From contig SKGU01000127.1 of NCBI GenBank assembly GCA_007117255.1, forward strand, positions 1 through 26,597: DNA of 26,597 nt, read 5' to 3'. This DNA comes from Natronohydrobacter sp. (GTDB lineage: Bacteria; Pseudomonadota; Alphaproteobacteria; Rhodobacterales; Rhodobacteraceae). Made by a program: the position numbers and the translations under genes. Positions 8,323-15,728 of the stretch are shown in pieces; within the stretch, counting starts at the first letter, position 1; every line of letters starts with the position of its first letter. The notes under the pieces were generated by a model that saw only the letters and a list, made by a program, of their open reading frames with translations, searched no databases and was not told the DNA's origin.

Positions 8323-9213
8323 ATGACTATTCGCATCGGCAATGCCCCCTGTTCATGGGGTGTCGAATTTCCAGATGATCCGCGTAACCCCTCATGGCGG
8401 CGTGTTCTGAAGGAATGCTCGGACGCGGGATATACCGGGATCGAACTTGGGCCCGTAGGGTTCATGCCGGAAGACCCGGCGTTGCTGGCAGAGGCTTTGG
8501 CCGAACATCAGCTGGAGCTGATCGGCGGCGTGGTGTTCCGTGCGTTCCATGACCCGGATCAGTGGGATAATGTGCTGGATGGCGCGGTGCGGACTTGCAA
8601 GGCGCTGGTGGCTCATGGCGCGCAGCATCTGGTATTGATCGACTCGATCTCTCCACGCCGGGCACCCACAGCCGGGCGCGCTGATGCTGCCGAACAGATG
8701 GGCGCCGCTGAATGGGCAGCGTTTCGCGACCGTATCGCCCATGTCGCGCGGATGGGAGCCGAGGAATACGGGCTAACGGTTGGCATTCACGCCCATGCGG
8801 CAGGATTCATGGATTTCGAGCCGGAACTGGAGCGTCTGCTGAATGAAGTGCCCGAAGACATCCTGAAAATTTGTTTCGACACAGGCCACCATTCCTACGC
8901 GGGCTTTGATCCCGTGGCGTTCATGCGCAGGCATATGGAGCGCATTTCCTATATGCATTTCAAGGATATATCGCCATCGGTCAAAGCCGATGTCATTGCG
9001 CGCAACACCGGGTTCTATGACGCCTGCGGGCAGGGCATCTTCTGCAATCTGGGTCAGGGCGATGTCGATTTCCCGGCAGTGCGCCAACTGCTTCTGGATC
9101 ACGGCTTTGAAGGCTGGTGCACGGTCGAGCAAGATTGCGACCCGACGCTGGATGTCTCGCCCGTCGATGATGCGCGCGCAAACAGGGAATATCTGCAAAG
9201 CATCGGATTCTGA
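8323..9213 (+). CDS. iolE: IolE-like TIM-barrel protein (2-keto-myo-inositol dehydratase or 3-ketoglycoside lyase/hydratase)
   Basis: A 296-residue member of the xylose-isomerase-like TIM-barrel (sugar phosphate isomerase/epimerase) superfamily. Metal-site elements are HAH (156-158), FDTGHH (185-190), HFKD (212-215) and VEQD (268-271). The spacing and the closing GW-TVEQDCDP element resemble IolE, which dehydrates 2-keto-myo-inositol. The iol operon has no other dehydratase, so this gene would complete the pathway. The same fold also supplies the elimination and hydration enzymes of the levoglucosan pathway, and the flanking dehydrogenases fit that alternative. The start at 8323 is preferred over an ATG 72 bp upstream, which lies inside the preceding gene. 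Confidence 0.62.
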   Translation: MTIRIGNAPCSWGVEFPDDPRNPSWRRVLKECSDAGYTGIELGPVGFMPEDPALLAEALAEHQLELIGGVVFRAFHDPDQWDNVLDGAVRTCKALVAHGAQHLVLIDSISPRRAPTAGRADAAEQMGAAEWAAFRDRIAHVARMGAEEYGLTVGIHAHAAGFMDFEPELERLLNEVPEDILKICFDTGHHSYAGFDPVAFMRRHMERISYMHFKDISPSVKADVIARNTGFYDACGQGIFCNLGQGDVDFPAVRQLLLDHGFEGWCTVEQDCDPTLDVSPVDDARANREYLQSIGF

Positions 9214-9225
9214 AGGGATCACGGG

Positions 9226-10356
9226 ATGAAACTCAACTGGGGAATGATCGGCGGCGGCGAAGGCAGCCAGATCGGGCCAGCGCATCGCTTGGGGGCGCTG
9301 GCAGATGGAAACTTCGTCCTGTCGGCCGGCGCGCTGGACCATGACGGCGCGAAGGGCCGCGCCTATGCTCAGCGCCTGGGCGTGGCACCTGACCGCGCTT
9401 ATGGTGATTGGCGCGAGATGCTGGCGGGTGAGCGCGGCCGCGCTGACCGGGTGGATCTGGTCACGGTCGCCACACCGAACGCTACGCATTTCGAAATCAC
9501 CAAGGCGTTTCTGGAAGCAGGCTTTCATGTGCTGTGCGAAAAGCCCATGACCATGACGGTTGAGGAGGGCGAAGAAATTGTGCGCGTGGCGCGTGCGTCT
9601 GGCAAGATCTGCGCCGTGAATTACTGCTATTCCGCCTATCCCATGGTGCGCGAGATGCGCGCCATGGTGCGCTGTGGTCAGATTGGCCGCGTGCGGCTGG
9701 TGGTCACGAATTTCAGCCACGGCCATCATGGTGATGCCACCGATGCTGACAATCCGCGCGTGCGCTGGCGCTATGATCCTGCGATGGCAGGCGTCTCTGG
9801 GCAATTTGCAGATTGCGGCATTCACGCATTGCACATGGCCAGTTTCATCACCGGCGATCAGGTCGAAAGAATCTCGGCGGATTTCGCCTCGACCATCCCC
9901 AGCCGGGTGCTGGAAGATGACGCTATGGTGAACTTCCGCATGTCAGGCGGCACGGTCGGGCGGCTATGGACATCTTCTGTAGCGATTGGTCGGCAGCACG
10001 GCTTTGATATTCAGGTTTTTGGCGAAACTGGCGGCATGCGATGGGCGTCAGAACAGCCCAACCAAGTGTATTATACGCCTGTCGGCGGGCGCACGCAGAT
10101 CATGGAGAAGGGTGAAGCGGGCTTGAGTTCGGATGCTGCCCGCCTGAGCCGCGTTGCAATCGCGCATCCTGAAGGTTTTCCGCTTGCCGTGGCCAATATC
10201 TATGTCGATTTCGCTGCCGCAATCCGGGGCGAATCGCGTGATGGGTTGCCGCTGGCCGAAGACGGGTTGCGCTCCATGGCGGCTGTCTATGCTGCCGTCG
10301 CGTCGGCCAAAGCCGACGGCGAATGGCTGGATGCAAGACCGCCCATGTTCCGTTGA
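9226..10356 (+). CDS. Second Gfo/Idh/MocA oxidoreductase of the divergent trio
   Basis: A 376-residue oxidoreductase with GGGEGS (9-14) at the nucleotide site, EKP at 105-107 and the D196-x3-H200 pair in FADCGIHALH. It differs clearly from IolG and from the first gene of the trio: a GEGSQIGPAHR start and a long 60-residue C-terminal part. Its ATG follows the TIM-barrel gene by 12 bp with a GGGATCACGGG leader, so co-transcription is likely. It could oxidise a second inositol isomer or reduce a keto intermediate back to a sugar. It ends 10 bp from the convergent lacI-type gene, leaving no room for an obvious terminator. Confidence 0.78.
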   Translation: MKLNWGMIGGGEGSQIGPAHRLGALADGNFVLSAGALDHDGAKGRAYAQRLGVAPDRAYGDWREMLAGERGRADRVDLVTVATPNATHFEITKAFLEAGFHVLCEKPMTMTVEEGEEIVRVARASGKICAVNYCYSAYPMVREMRAMVRCGQIGRVRLVVTNFSHGHHGDATDADNPRVRWRYDPAMAGVSGQFADCGIHALHMASFITGDQVERISADFASTIPSRVLEDDAMVNFRMSGGTVGRLWTSSVAIGRQHGFDIQVFGETGGMRWASEQPNQVYYTPVGGRTQIMEKGEAGLSSDAARLSRVAIAHPEGFPLAVANIYVDFAAAIRGESRDGLPLAEDGLRSMAAVYAAVASAKADGEWLDARPPMFR

Positions 10357-10366
10357 TCGGTACGGT

Positions 10367-11368
10367 CTAACTGGACGCGGCGCGCAATGTGCCGCGTTCG
10401 ATCACCCGGCAGGGGAAAAGCCGCGTTTCGGGATGGCGATCAGGGCGTTCAATCGTTGCAACCACCAGATCAATAGACGCTTCAATAATCTCGGCCACGG
10501 GCTGACGAATTGTCGTCAGGTTGATGCTTTCCCAGCGCGACATCGCCATGTCATTCAACCCGATGACCCCTATATCCTCCGGCACGCGCAGCCCTGCATC
10601 GCGAATTGCGGACAGCGCACCAATCGATAGCACGTCATCACCGCAAAAATACGCCTCTGCCGGGGCACCCTGGAGCAGGCGCATCATCTCTGCGCGCCCG
10701 GCATCGAAAGAGTAGGCGCTTGCATAGCTTACGCTGACCTTTATGTCGGGATGCGACGCCAGCGCGTCCAGAAATCCGCGCGCACGGTCCTGCGTCGATG
10801 TCGCGTTTTCCGGCCCGCCAAGAAAGGCCACGCTCACATGTCCGCGCGCAATCAGGGCCTCTGCGGCCATGCGCCCGCAAGCGATGTTGTCAATGCCCAC
10901 AACATGCACATGCGGGCTGGTTGTGTAGCGGCCAAAGGAATGCACCACCGGGACACCCGCATCACGAAACGCCTCGGCAAAGCTGGGCTGAAGTGTGGAC
11001 GAAGCTACAATCACCCCATCCACGGAATACTGCCGCAGCATCCGCACCGAATTTGCGGGATCGGTTTCATGGCTCAGATTGACCAGAAGGGGCCGCAGGC
11101 CCCGCGCCTGTAGCCCGCGCGTAAACAGATCAAAGACTTCCAGAAACAGCGGGTTGTGAAAGTTGTTGGACACTAGACCGATCAGTTTGGTGCGCCCCGT
11201 TGTCAGCGAAGAGGCCAGCGCATTCGGGCTGTAGCCCAGTTCAATCGCCGCCTTTTCAACCTTTGCGCGGGTCTTGGCAGAAACGGACGCCCCTTCGGTG
11301 AAGGTGCGCGAAACCGCCGAGCGTGACACGCCGGCGCGCTGTGCAACATCTTTCAGGGTCGCTGTCAT
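10367..11368 (-). CDS. LacI-family transcriptional regulator of the inositol-type locus
   Basis: A 333-residue repressor. An N-terminal helix-turn-helix (residues 4-25: LKDVAQRAGVSRSAVSR core) and hinge helix (about 46-58, NALASSLTTGRT) precede a periplasmic-binding-like sensor domain from about residue 60. The inducer cannot be read off, though an inositol or its first keto product fits. It lies between the two divergent catabolic units. Identical palindromes lie 80 bp upstream of its own start and 1.0 kb beyond its 3' neighbours, so autoregulation and control of both units are probable. Inositol loci in other alphaproteobacteria usually use RpiR-type IolR, so a LacI-type controller is notable. 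No ATG upstream fits better; the ribosome site (CGGAACA) is weak. Confidence 0.85.
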   Translation of the reverse strand: MTATLKDVAQRAGVSRSAVSRTFTEGASVSAKTRAKVEKAAIELGYSPNALASSLTTGRTKLIGLVSNNFHNPLFLEVFDLFTRGLQARGLRPLLVNLSHETDPANSVRMLRQYSVDGVIVASSTLQPSFAEAFRDAGVPVVHSFGRYTTSPHVHVVGIDNIACGRMAAEALIARGHVSVAFLGGPENATSTQDRARGFLDALASHPDIKVSVSYASAYSFDAGRAEMMRLLQGAPAEAYFCGDDVLSIGALSAIRDAGLRVPEDIGVIGLNDMAMSRWESINLTTIRQPVAEIIEASIDLVVATIERPDRHPETRLFPCRVIERGTLRAASS

Positions 11369-11425
11369 TTGTTCCGGTTCCGCCGCGTTTGTTGCCTTGT
11401 AATACAGGCATCCAGCTTCAGGAAT

Positions 11426-11453
11426 ATACTACTTGCCGATTTAGTTTTTGCAA
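11426..11453 (-). promoter_or_regulatory. Predicted promoter of the lacI-type regulator gene
   Basis: On the minus strand a TTGCAA -35 (11448-11453) is followed after 16 bp by TAGTAT (11426-11431), or after 19 bp by TATATT (11423-11428). The -35 is the left arm of operator copy 2, implying autorepression. Confidence 0.4.
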
Positions 11454-11465
11454 CCGGTTGCAAAA
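11446..11465. promoter_or_regulatory. LacI-family operator, copy 2 (inositol-type regulon)
   Basis: A perfect 20-bp palindrome, TTTTGCAACCGGTTGCAAAA, lies midway between the divergent regulator and the ABC-transporter operon. It contains the same 16-bp core as the site at 7149-7164. Confidence 0.85.
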
Positions 11466-11486
11466 TGTTTGATTCGCGTCTACAGT
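11458..11486 (+). promoter_or_regulatory. Predicted promoter of the ABC-transporter/iolB operon
   Basis: TTGCAA (11458-11463), a 17-bp spacer and TACAGT (11481-11486) precede the binding-protein start by 59 bp. The -35 is the right arm of the operator. Confidence 0.5.
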
Positions 11487-11545
11487 TCAGGCAGGGCGTG
11501 AAGGCGAGGGCCTGCATTTGCCCCGAACATGTTTGGGAGGACATC

Positions 11546-12493
11546 ATGAAAGCAGCATTGAAGAAGATTGCAGTCACCGCCGTTGCGGCATCAGCCCTGA
11601 TGAGCGCAAGCGGCGCATTTGCCGAAGGCGAGCGCTATGTGCTGGTCAGCCACGCGCCCGACAGTGACAGCTGGTGGAATACCATCAAGAATGGTCTGGC
11701 GCTTGCGGGCGAGCAGATGGATGTGACGGTGGAATACCGCAACCCGCCAACCGGCGATCTGGCCGATATGGCGCGGATCATCGAGCAGGCCGCAGCTAGC
11801 GCGCCGCATGGCATCATCACCACTCTTGCCGACCCGGACGTGCTGTCAGGCCCGATCCGTGCCGCTGTCGATTCTGGCATCGACGTGATCATCATCAACT
11901 CCGGCACCCCCGATCAGGCCCGCGAACTGGGCGCGCTGATGTATGTGGGGCAGCCCGAATATGACGCTGGCTTTGCGGCCGGGCAGCGCGCCGCTGGCGA
12001 CGGGGTGGCCAGCTTCCTATGTGTGAACCACTACATTTCCTCGCCATCTTCGACCGAACGCTGCCAGGGATTTGCCGATGGTCTGGGCGTTGAGTTGGGC
12101 AACCAGATGATCGACAGCGGGCAAGATCCGAGCGAAATCCAGAACCGCGTCATGGCCTATCTGAATGCCAATCCTGACACGGATGCTGTACTGACGCTTG
12201 GGCCGACTTCGGCTGACCCTACCATTCTGGCGCTGGACCAGATGGGCCTTGCTGGTGATATCTATTTCGGTACCTTCGATCTTGGTGGTGACATCGTTCA
12301 GGCCATCCGCGATGGGGTCATCGCATGGGGCATCGATCAGCAGCCTTTCCTGCAAGCCTACCTGCCGGTCATCGTGCTGACCAACTATCATCGCTTTGGC
12401 GTTCTGCCCGGCAACAACATCAACTCTGGCCCCGGCTTCGTGACCGCCGATGCGCTGGATCTGGTGGCTGAACTGGCTGGCGAATACCGCTAA
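11546..12493 (+). CDS. Periplasmic sugar-binding protein of an ABC transporter (probable inositol)
   Basis: A 315-residue RbsB/IbpA-type substrate-binding protein. A Sec signal peptide (positively charged start MKAALKK, hydrophobic core, AFA at 24-26) predicts cleavage after A26. Two alternating alpha/beta lobes follow, with the APDSDSWWNTIKNG ligand-facing segment near the mature N-terminus. The ATG at 11546 has a TTGGGAGGA ribosome site. The frame upstream runs through the operator and is not expected to be translated. It heads an operon with permease, ATPase and IolB and shares its operator type with the iol operon. That supports myo-inositol or a related polyol, like Caulobacter IbpA. A fructose- or ribose-type ligand cannot be excluded from sequence. 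Confidence 0.82.
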   Translation: MKAALKKIAVTAVAASALMSASGAFAEGERYVLVSHAPDSDSWWNTIKNGLALAGEQMDVTVEYRNPPTGDLADMARIIEQAAASAPHGIITTLADPDVLSGPIRAAVDSGIDVIIINSGTPDQARELGALMYVGQPEYDAGFAAGQRAAGDGVASFLCVNHYISSPSSTERCQGFADGLGVELGNQMIDSGQDPSEIQNRVMAYLNANPDTDAVLTLGPTSADPTILALDQMGLAGDIYFGTFDLGGDIVQAIRDGVIAWGIDQQPFLQAYLPVIVLTNYHRFGVLPGNNINSGPGFVTADALDLVAELAGEYR

Positions 12494-12565
12494 GCCTGAA
12501 CTTCGGGGCGGGGTTTGCAGCAGACCCCCGCCCCCATTCGATCTTCCACACAGGAGAGGTTCACG

Positions 12566-13681
12566 ATGTCCAGCACGCGCGCGACCGTTGATGAGCGGAT
12601 CAAGGAAACATCCAAGCTGAGAAAGGCCCTGATCCGGCCTGAACTCGGGGCGATTGTCGGTACAGTCGCAGTCTTTGCCTTCTTCATCGCTTTCGCGGGC
12701 GATAGCGGTATGTTCAACGCCCAGGGTGTTCTGAACTGGTCTACCGTCTCGGCACAGTTCGTAATCATTGCGGTCGGAGCCTGCATGTTGATGATCGCGG
12801 GCGAGTTTGATCTCAGCGTTGGCTCGATGATCGGTTTCGCAGGAATGTCGATTGCCATCATATCCGTCACGCTAGGCTGGCCGGTTTGGCTTGCTATTTT
12901 GCTGACATTCGCGCTGTGCATCGCGGTAGGGGCTTTGAACGGGTTTATTGTTGTGCGCACAGGTCTGCCGAGCTTCATTGTTTCGCTGGCCTTTTTGTTC
13001 ATCCTGCGTGGTTTCACCATCTTCTTTCCACAACTGATCGAACGCCGCACCATCATCGGCGGTATTTCCGAACGCGCCGAGGGCGACTGGCTGGCGCCCG
13101 TTTTTGGCGGCAAAGTCGGCGGTCCGATATTTGACTGGATGGCAAGTCAGGGCTTGATTGCTGTTTTTGAACGCGGCACCCGTGCTGGTGAACCTATTGT
13201 CAACGGCATTCCGATGCTGATCATCTGGGCGCTTGGTTTAATGATACTCGCGCATGTGGTGCTGACGCGCACCCAATTCGGTAATTGGATTTTCGCTGCT
13301 GGCGGTGATGCACAAGCCGCGCGCTATGTCGGCGTCCCCGTGAATCGCGTTAAGATACTGATGTTCATGTTCACAGCGTTCTGCGCCTGTGTCTTCGCGA
13401 CATGTCAGGTGATGGAATTCGGATCAGCAGGCGCGGATCGGGGCTTGCTGAAAGAATTTGAAGCGATCATCGCCGTGGTGATTGGAGGTGCCTTGCTGAC
13501 GGGCGGCTATGGTTCGGTGATCGGCGCAGCGCTTGGCGCACTGATTTTCGGTGTCGTCCAGCAAGGGCTTTTCTTCGCAGGTGTTGAATCCAGCCTGTTC
13601 CGGGTGTTTCTGGGTGTGATCCTGCTATTTGCGGTGATCCTGAACACCTACATCCGCCGCATCATCACAGGAGAGCGTTAA
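12566..13681 (+). CDS. ABC transporter permease, RbsC/FrcC-like (probable inositol)
   Basis: A 371-residue polytopic inner-membrane permease of the branched-chain/ribose type, with eight or more hydrophobic segments starting near residue 24. The EFDLSVGSM element near residue 88 is typical of CUT2-class sugar permeases, and the cytoplasmic coupling loop and AALGALIFGVVQQGLF near the C-terminus also fit. The start at 12566 follows an AGGAGAGG site. It is 72 bp after the binding-protein gene and 1 bp before the ATPase gene. Residues 150-230 include a polar insertion that seems longer than in RbsC. Confidence 0.85.
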   Translation: MSSTRATVDERIKETSKLRKALIRPELGAIVGTVAVFAFFIAFAGDSGMFNAQGVLNWSTVSAQFVIIAVGACMLMIAGEFDLSVGSMIGFAGMSIAIISVTLGWPVWLAILLTFALCIAVGALNGFIVVRTGLPSFIVSLAFLFILRGFTIFFPQLIERRTIIGGISERAEGDWLAPVFGGKVGGPIFDWMASQGLIAVFERGTRAGEPIVNGIPMLIIWALGLMILAHVVLTRTQFGNWIFAAGGDAQAARYVGVPVNRVKILMFMFTAFCACVFATCQVMEFGSAGADRGLLKEFEAIIAVVIGGALLTGGYGSVIGAALGALIFGVVQQGLFFAGVESSLFRVFLGVILLFAVILNTYIRRIITGER

Positions 13682-13682
13682 C

Positions 13683-14474
13683 ATGAGCTCTTTTGACCAC
13701 AACCCGATTGTCGAGATGCGCAACATCGAAAAGCACTTCGGCCCTGTGATCGCGCTCAATGGTGTCAGCTTTGATATCCGCCCCGGCGAATGCCATTGCC
13801 TGCTTGGCGATAACGGGGCGGGCAAATCCACGTTCATCAAGACCATGGCGGGTGTGCACAAACCAACGAGAGGCGAGATCCTGTTCGAGGGTCGTCAGAT
13901 GAGCTTCGACAGTCCCCGCGATGCGATGGAAGCGGGGATTGCGACGGTCTATCAGGATCTGGCGATGATTCCGCTCATGTCGGTGACACGCAATTTCTGG
14001 ATGGGGCGGGAACCTGTAAAACGCTTCGGGCCCTTTAAATTCATGGATTTTAAGACCGCCAATGACGTGACGATGGAAGAAATGCGCAAGATGGGCATCA
14101 ATCTGCGTTCGCCTGATCAGGCGGTCGGCACGCTTTCAGGCGGCGAGCGCCAGACAGTTGCCATCGCGCGCGCTGTCCATTTCGGAGCGAAAGTGCTGAT
14201 CCTTGACGAGCCAACCAGCGCGCTTGGGGTGCGCCAGACCGCGAATGTGCTCTCGACCATCGATAAGGTGCGCAAGAGCGGTATAGGTATTGTTTTCATC
14301 ACCCACAATGTACGTCATGCACTGGCCGTGGGGGACCGGTTTACGGTTCTGAATCGGGGCAAAACGCTTGGTACCGCCCAACGCGGTCAGATTACCCCTG
14401 AGGAATTACAAGACCTCATGGCAGGCGGACAGGAAATGGTCGCCCTCGAAGGCTCTTTGGGCGGGACAGTCTGA
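13683..14474 (+). CDS. ABC transporter ATP-binding protein with a single ATPase domain
   Basis: A 263-residue nucleotide-binding subunit. Walker A is GDNGAGKST (42-50), the Q-loop glutamine is in VYQD (89-92), the signature is LSGGERQ (151-157), Walker B is VLILDEP (171-177) and the H-loop histidine is H208. Most CUT2 sugar importers (RbsA, MglA) have two fused ATPase domains of about 500 residues. Here only one is present, as in the fructose importer subunit FrcA, so a homodimer should energise the permease. The gene ends in a TGATG junction with the next gene. Confidence 0.88.
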   Translation: MSSFDHNPIVEMRNIEKHFGPVIALNGVSFDIRPGECHCLLGDNGAGKSTFIKTMAGVHKPTRGEILFEGRQMSFDSPRDAMEAGIATVYQDLAMIPLMSVTRNFWMGREPVKRFGPFKFMDFKTANDVTMEEMRKMGINLRSPDQAVGTLSGGERQTVAIARAVHFGAKVLILDEPTSALGVRQTANVLSTIDKVRKSGIGIVFITHNVRHALAVGDRFTVLNRGKTLGTAQRGQITPEELQDLMAGGQEMVALEGSLGGTV

Positions 14475-15274
14475 TGTCGGGTCTTTTGCGCAAACCCGTT
14501 GCAGCCACGGGCCTGGTCCATGCGATCACGCCCGAAGCAGCCGGATGGTCCTATGTCGGTTTCGATCTGTGGCGCTTGGCCCCCGGAGACACGGCACAGG
14601 GGCATCTCGACGGACGCGAGACCATTCTCGTGCTGGTCGAAGGCTGCGCCGATCTCTCTGTAGGGGTGGCTGATTTTGGCCAGTTGGGCGCGCGCATGAA
14701 TGTGTTTGAACGCACCCCGCCCCATTGCCTTTATGTCCCGCCAGGGCAGGATTGGCGAGCAGAGGCCACAACGCTCTGCACTCTGGCCGTTTGCAGCGCG
14801 CCCAGCCCCGGTGGGCGTCCCGCGCAACGCCTAGGGCCCGAATGCATTGAGCTGGAGCCGCGCGGTACAGGCACAAATACCCGCTATATCAACAATATCG
14901 CCATGGAAGGTCGCGATGTGGCCGACAGTTTGCTGGTGACAGAAGTGTTCACACCTGCTGGTCATTGGTCGTCATACCCGCCGCATCGCCACGATGAAGA
15001 TGACTTCCCGCGCATCACTTATCTGGAAGAAACCTATTATCATCGCTTGAACCCCGCTGATGCCTTTGGCATCCAGCGCGTCTTTACCGATGATCTAAGC
15101 CTTGATGAAACTATGGCACCGGCCAATGATGATGTGGTGCTTGTGCCTAAAGGCCACCACCCCTGCGGTGCACCATATGGCGTCGAGATGTATTATCTCA
15201 ACGTTATGGCAGGCCCACGCAGAAACTGGCGGTATCAGACCCACCCTGCCTTCAGCCACATGAATGGCAAGTGA
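14474..15274 (+). CDS. iolB: Canonical 5-deoxy-glucuronate isomerase, second copy
   Basis: A 266-residue bicupin closer to textbook IolB than the copy at 3378-4217. YPPHRHD holds the metal ligands at 171-174, LEETYYH contains E186, and KGHHP gives H229. The TDD-SLDET and YYLNVMAGP-R-W elements are family hallmarks. It isomerises 5-deoxyglucuronate to 2-deoxy-5-ketogluconate. It overlaps the ATPase stop by one base (TGATG) and is translationally coupled to the transporter operon instead of the iolDCJG operon. No extra paralogue-specific domain is visible. Confidence 0.88.
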   Translation: MSGLLRKPVAATGLVHAITPEAAGWSYVGFDLWRLAPGDTAQGHLDGRETILVLVEGCADLSVGVADFGQLGARMNVFERTPPHCLYVPPGQDWRAEATTLCTLAVCSAPSPGGRPAQRLGPECIELEPRGTGTNTRYINNIAMEGRDVADSLLVTEVFTPAGHWSSYPPHRHDEDDFPRITYLEETYYHRLNPADAFGIQRVFTDDLSLDETMAPANDDVVLVPKGHHPCGAPYGVEMYYLNVMAGPRRNWRYQTHPAFSHMNGK

Positions 15275-15666
15275 TCGTTTGCGTCTTTCCGATCAATGAT
15301 CCTTTGGTGATCACCCGCCTTATGAGATTTGATCCGCGTCAAGTCGCCCAAAACTGCGCGACCCAAGATCGCGTTTGGATGCAGCCTGCTTGCCAAGCGT
15401 AGTAAGCGATTGTCGTTCCGGTCCTTGATCAGATGCGGGCCGGATCTCTGAGTGAACACTCTTGTGACGCATGGGCAGGTTTTGCCGTTCGGAAGCCTGG
15501 GTTCATATCGGTGCAGTGAGCGTGCCATGCGATTGGGCTGCGGGTCTGGATTCCTGTTCCTTGAACTTCCAAGTCCGTATCGCGTAGCGCTCGTCAGTTG
15601 CTCACCCTAGCATCAAGGCCATGCGGAGCCTTGTATGTCTTGGAACCGTGGTGCCGCATCCGCATC
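15275..15666. other. Non-coding interval between iolB and the TRAP operon terminator
   Basis: About 390 bp without a supportable gene. Short frames exist on both strands, but none has family features or a convincing ribosome site. It contains one FnrL-type box (15329-15342) and no clear terminator for the transporter/iolB operon. Confidence 0.6.
15329..15342. promoter_or_regulatory. FNR/FnrL-type box
   Basis: TTGATCCGCGTCAA matches the TTGAT-N5-TCAA form bound by FnrL-type regulators in Rhodobacterales. No gene with a good -10 box lies at the expected distance on either strand, so its function here is uncertain. Confidence 0.35.
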
Positions 15667-15696
15667 GATAAAAGAAGCCCCGGCTCATGGCCGGGG
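15667..15696 (-). terminator. Rho-independent terminator of the TRAP operon
   Basis: A 7-bp GC-only stem (CCCCGGC 15678-15684, GCCGGGG 15690-15696) closes on a 5-base loop. On the minus strand it is followed by TTCTTTTAT, and lies 32 bp after the dctP stop. The plus strand has only TTT after the stem, so leftward use is favoured. Confidence 0.75.
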
Positions 15697-15728
15697 TTTC
15701 GTGGTCAGCTTCCGGAGGAGTGCAGCAC

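Noticed and set aside
8773..9834. 353-codon antisense frame opposite the TIM-barrel and second dehydrogenase genes
   Set aside because: Shadow of two well-supported genes; no family features or ribosome site.
15235..15528. 97-codon minus-strand frame between iolB and the TRAP operon
   Set aside because: No recognisable family, overlaps the end of iolB, and its composition looks non-coding.
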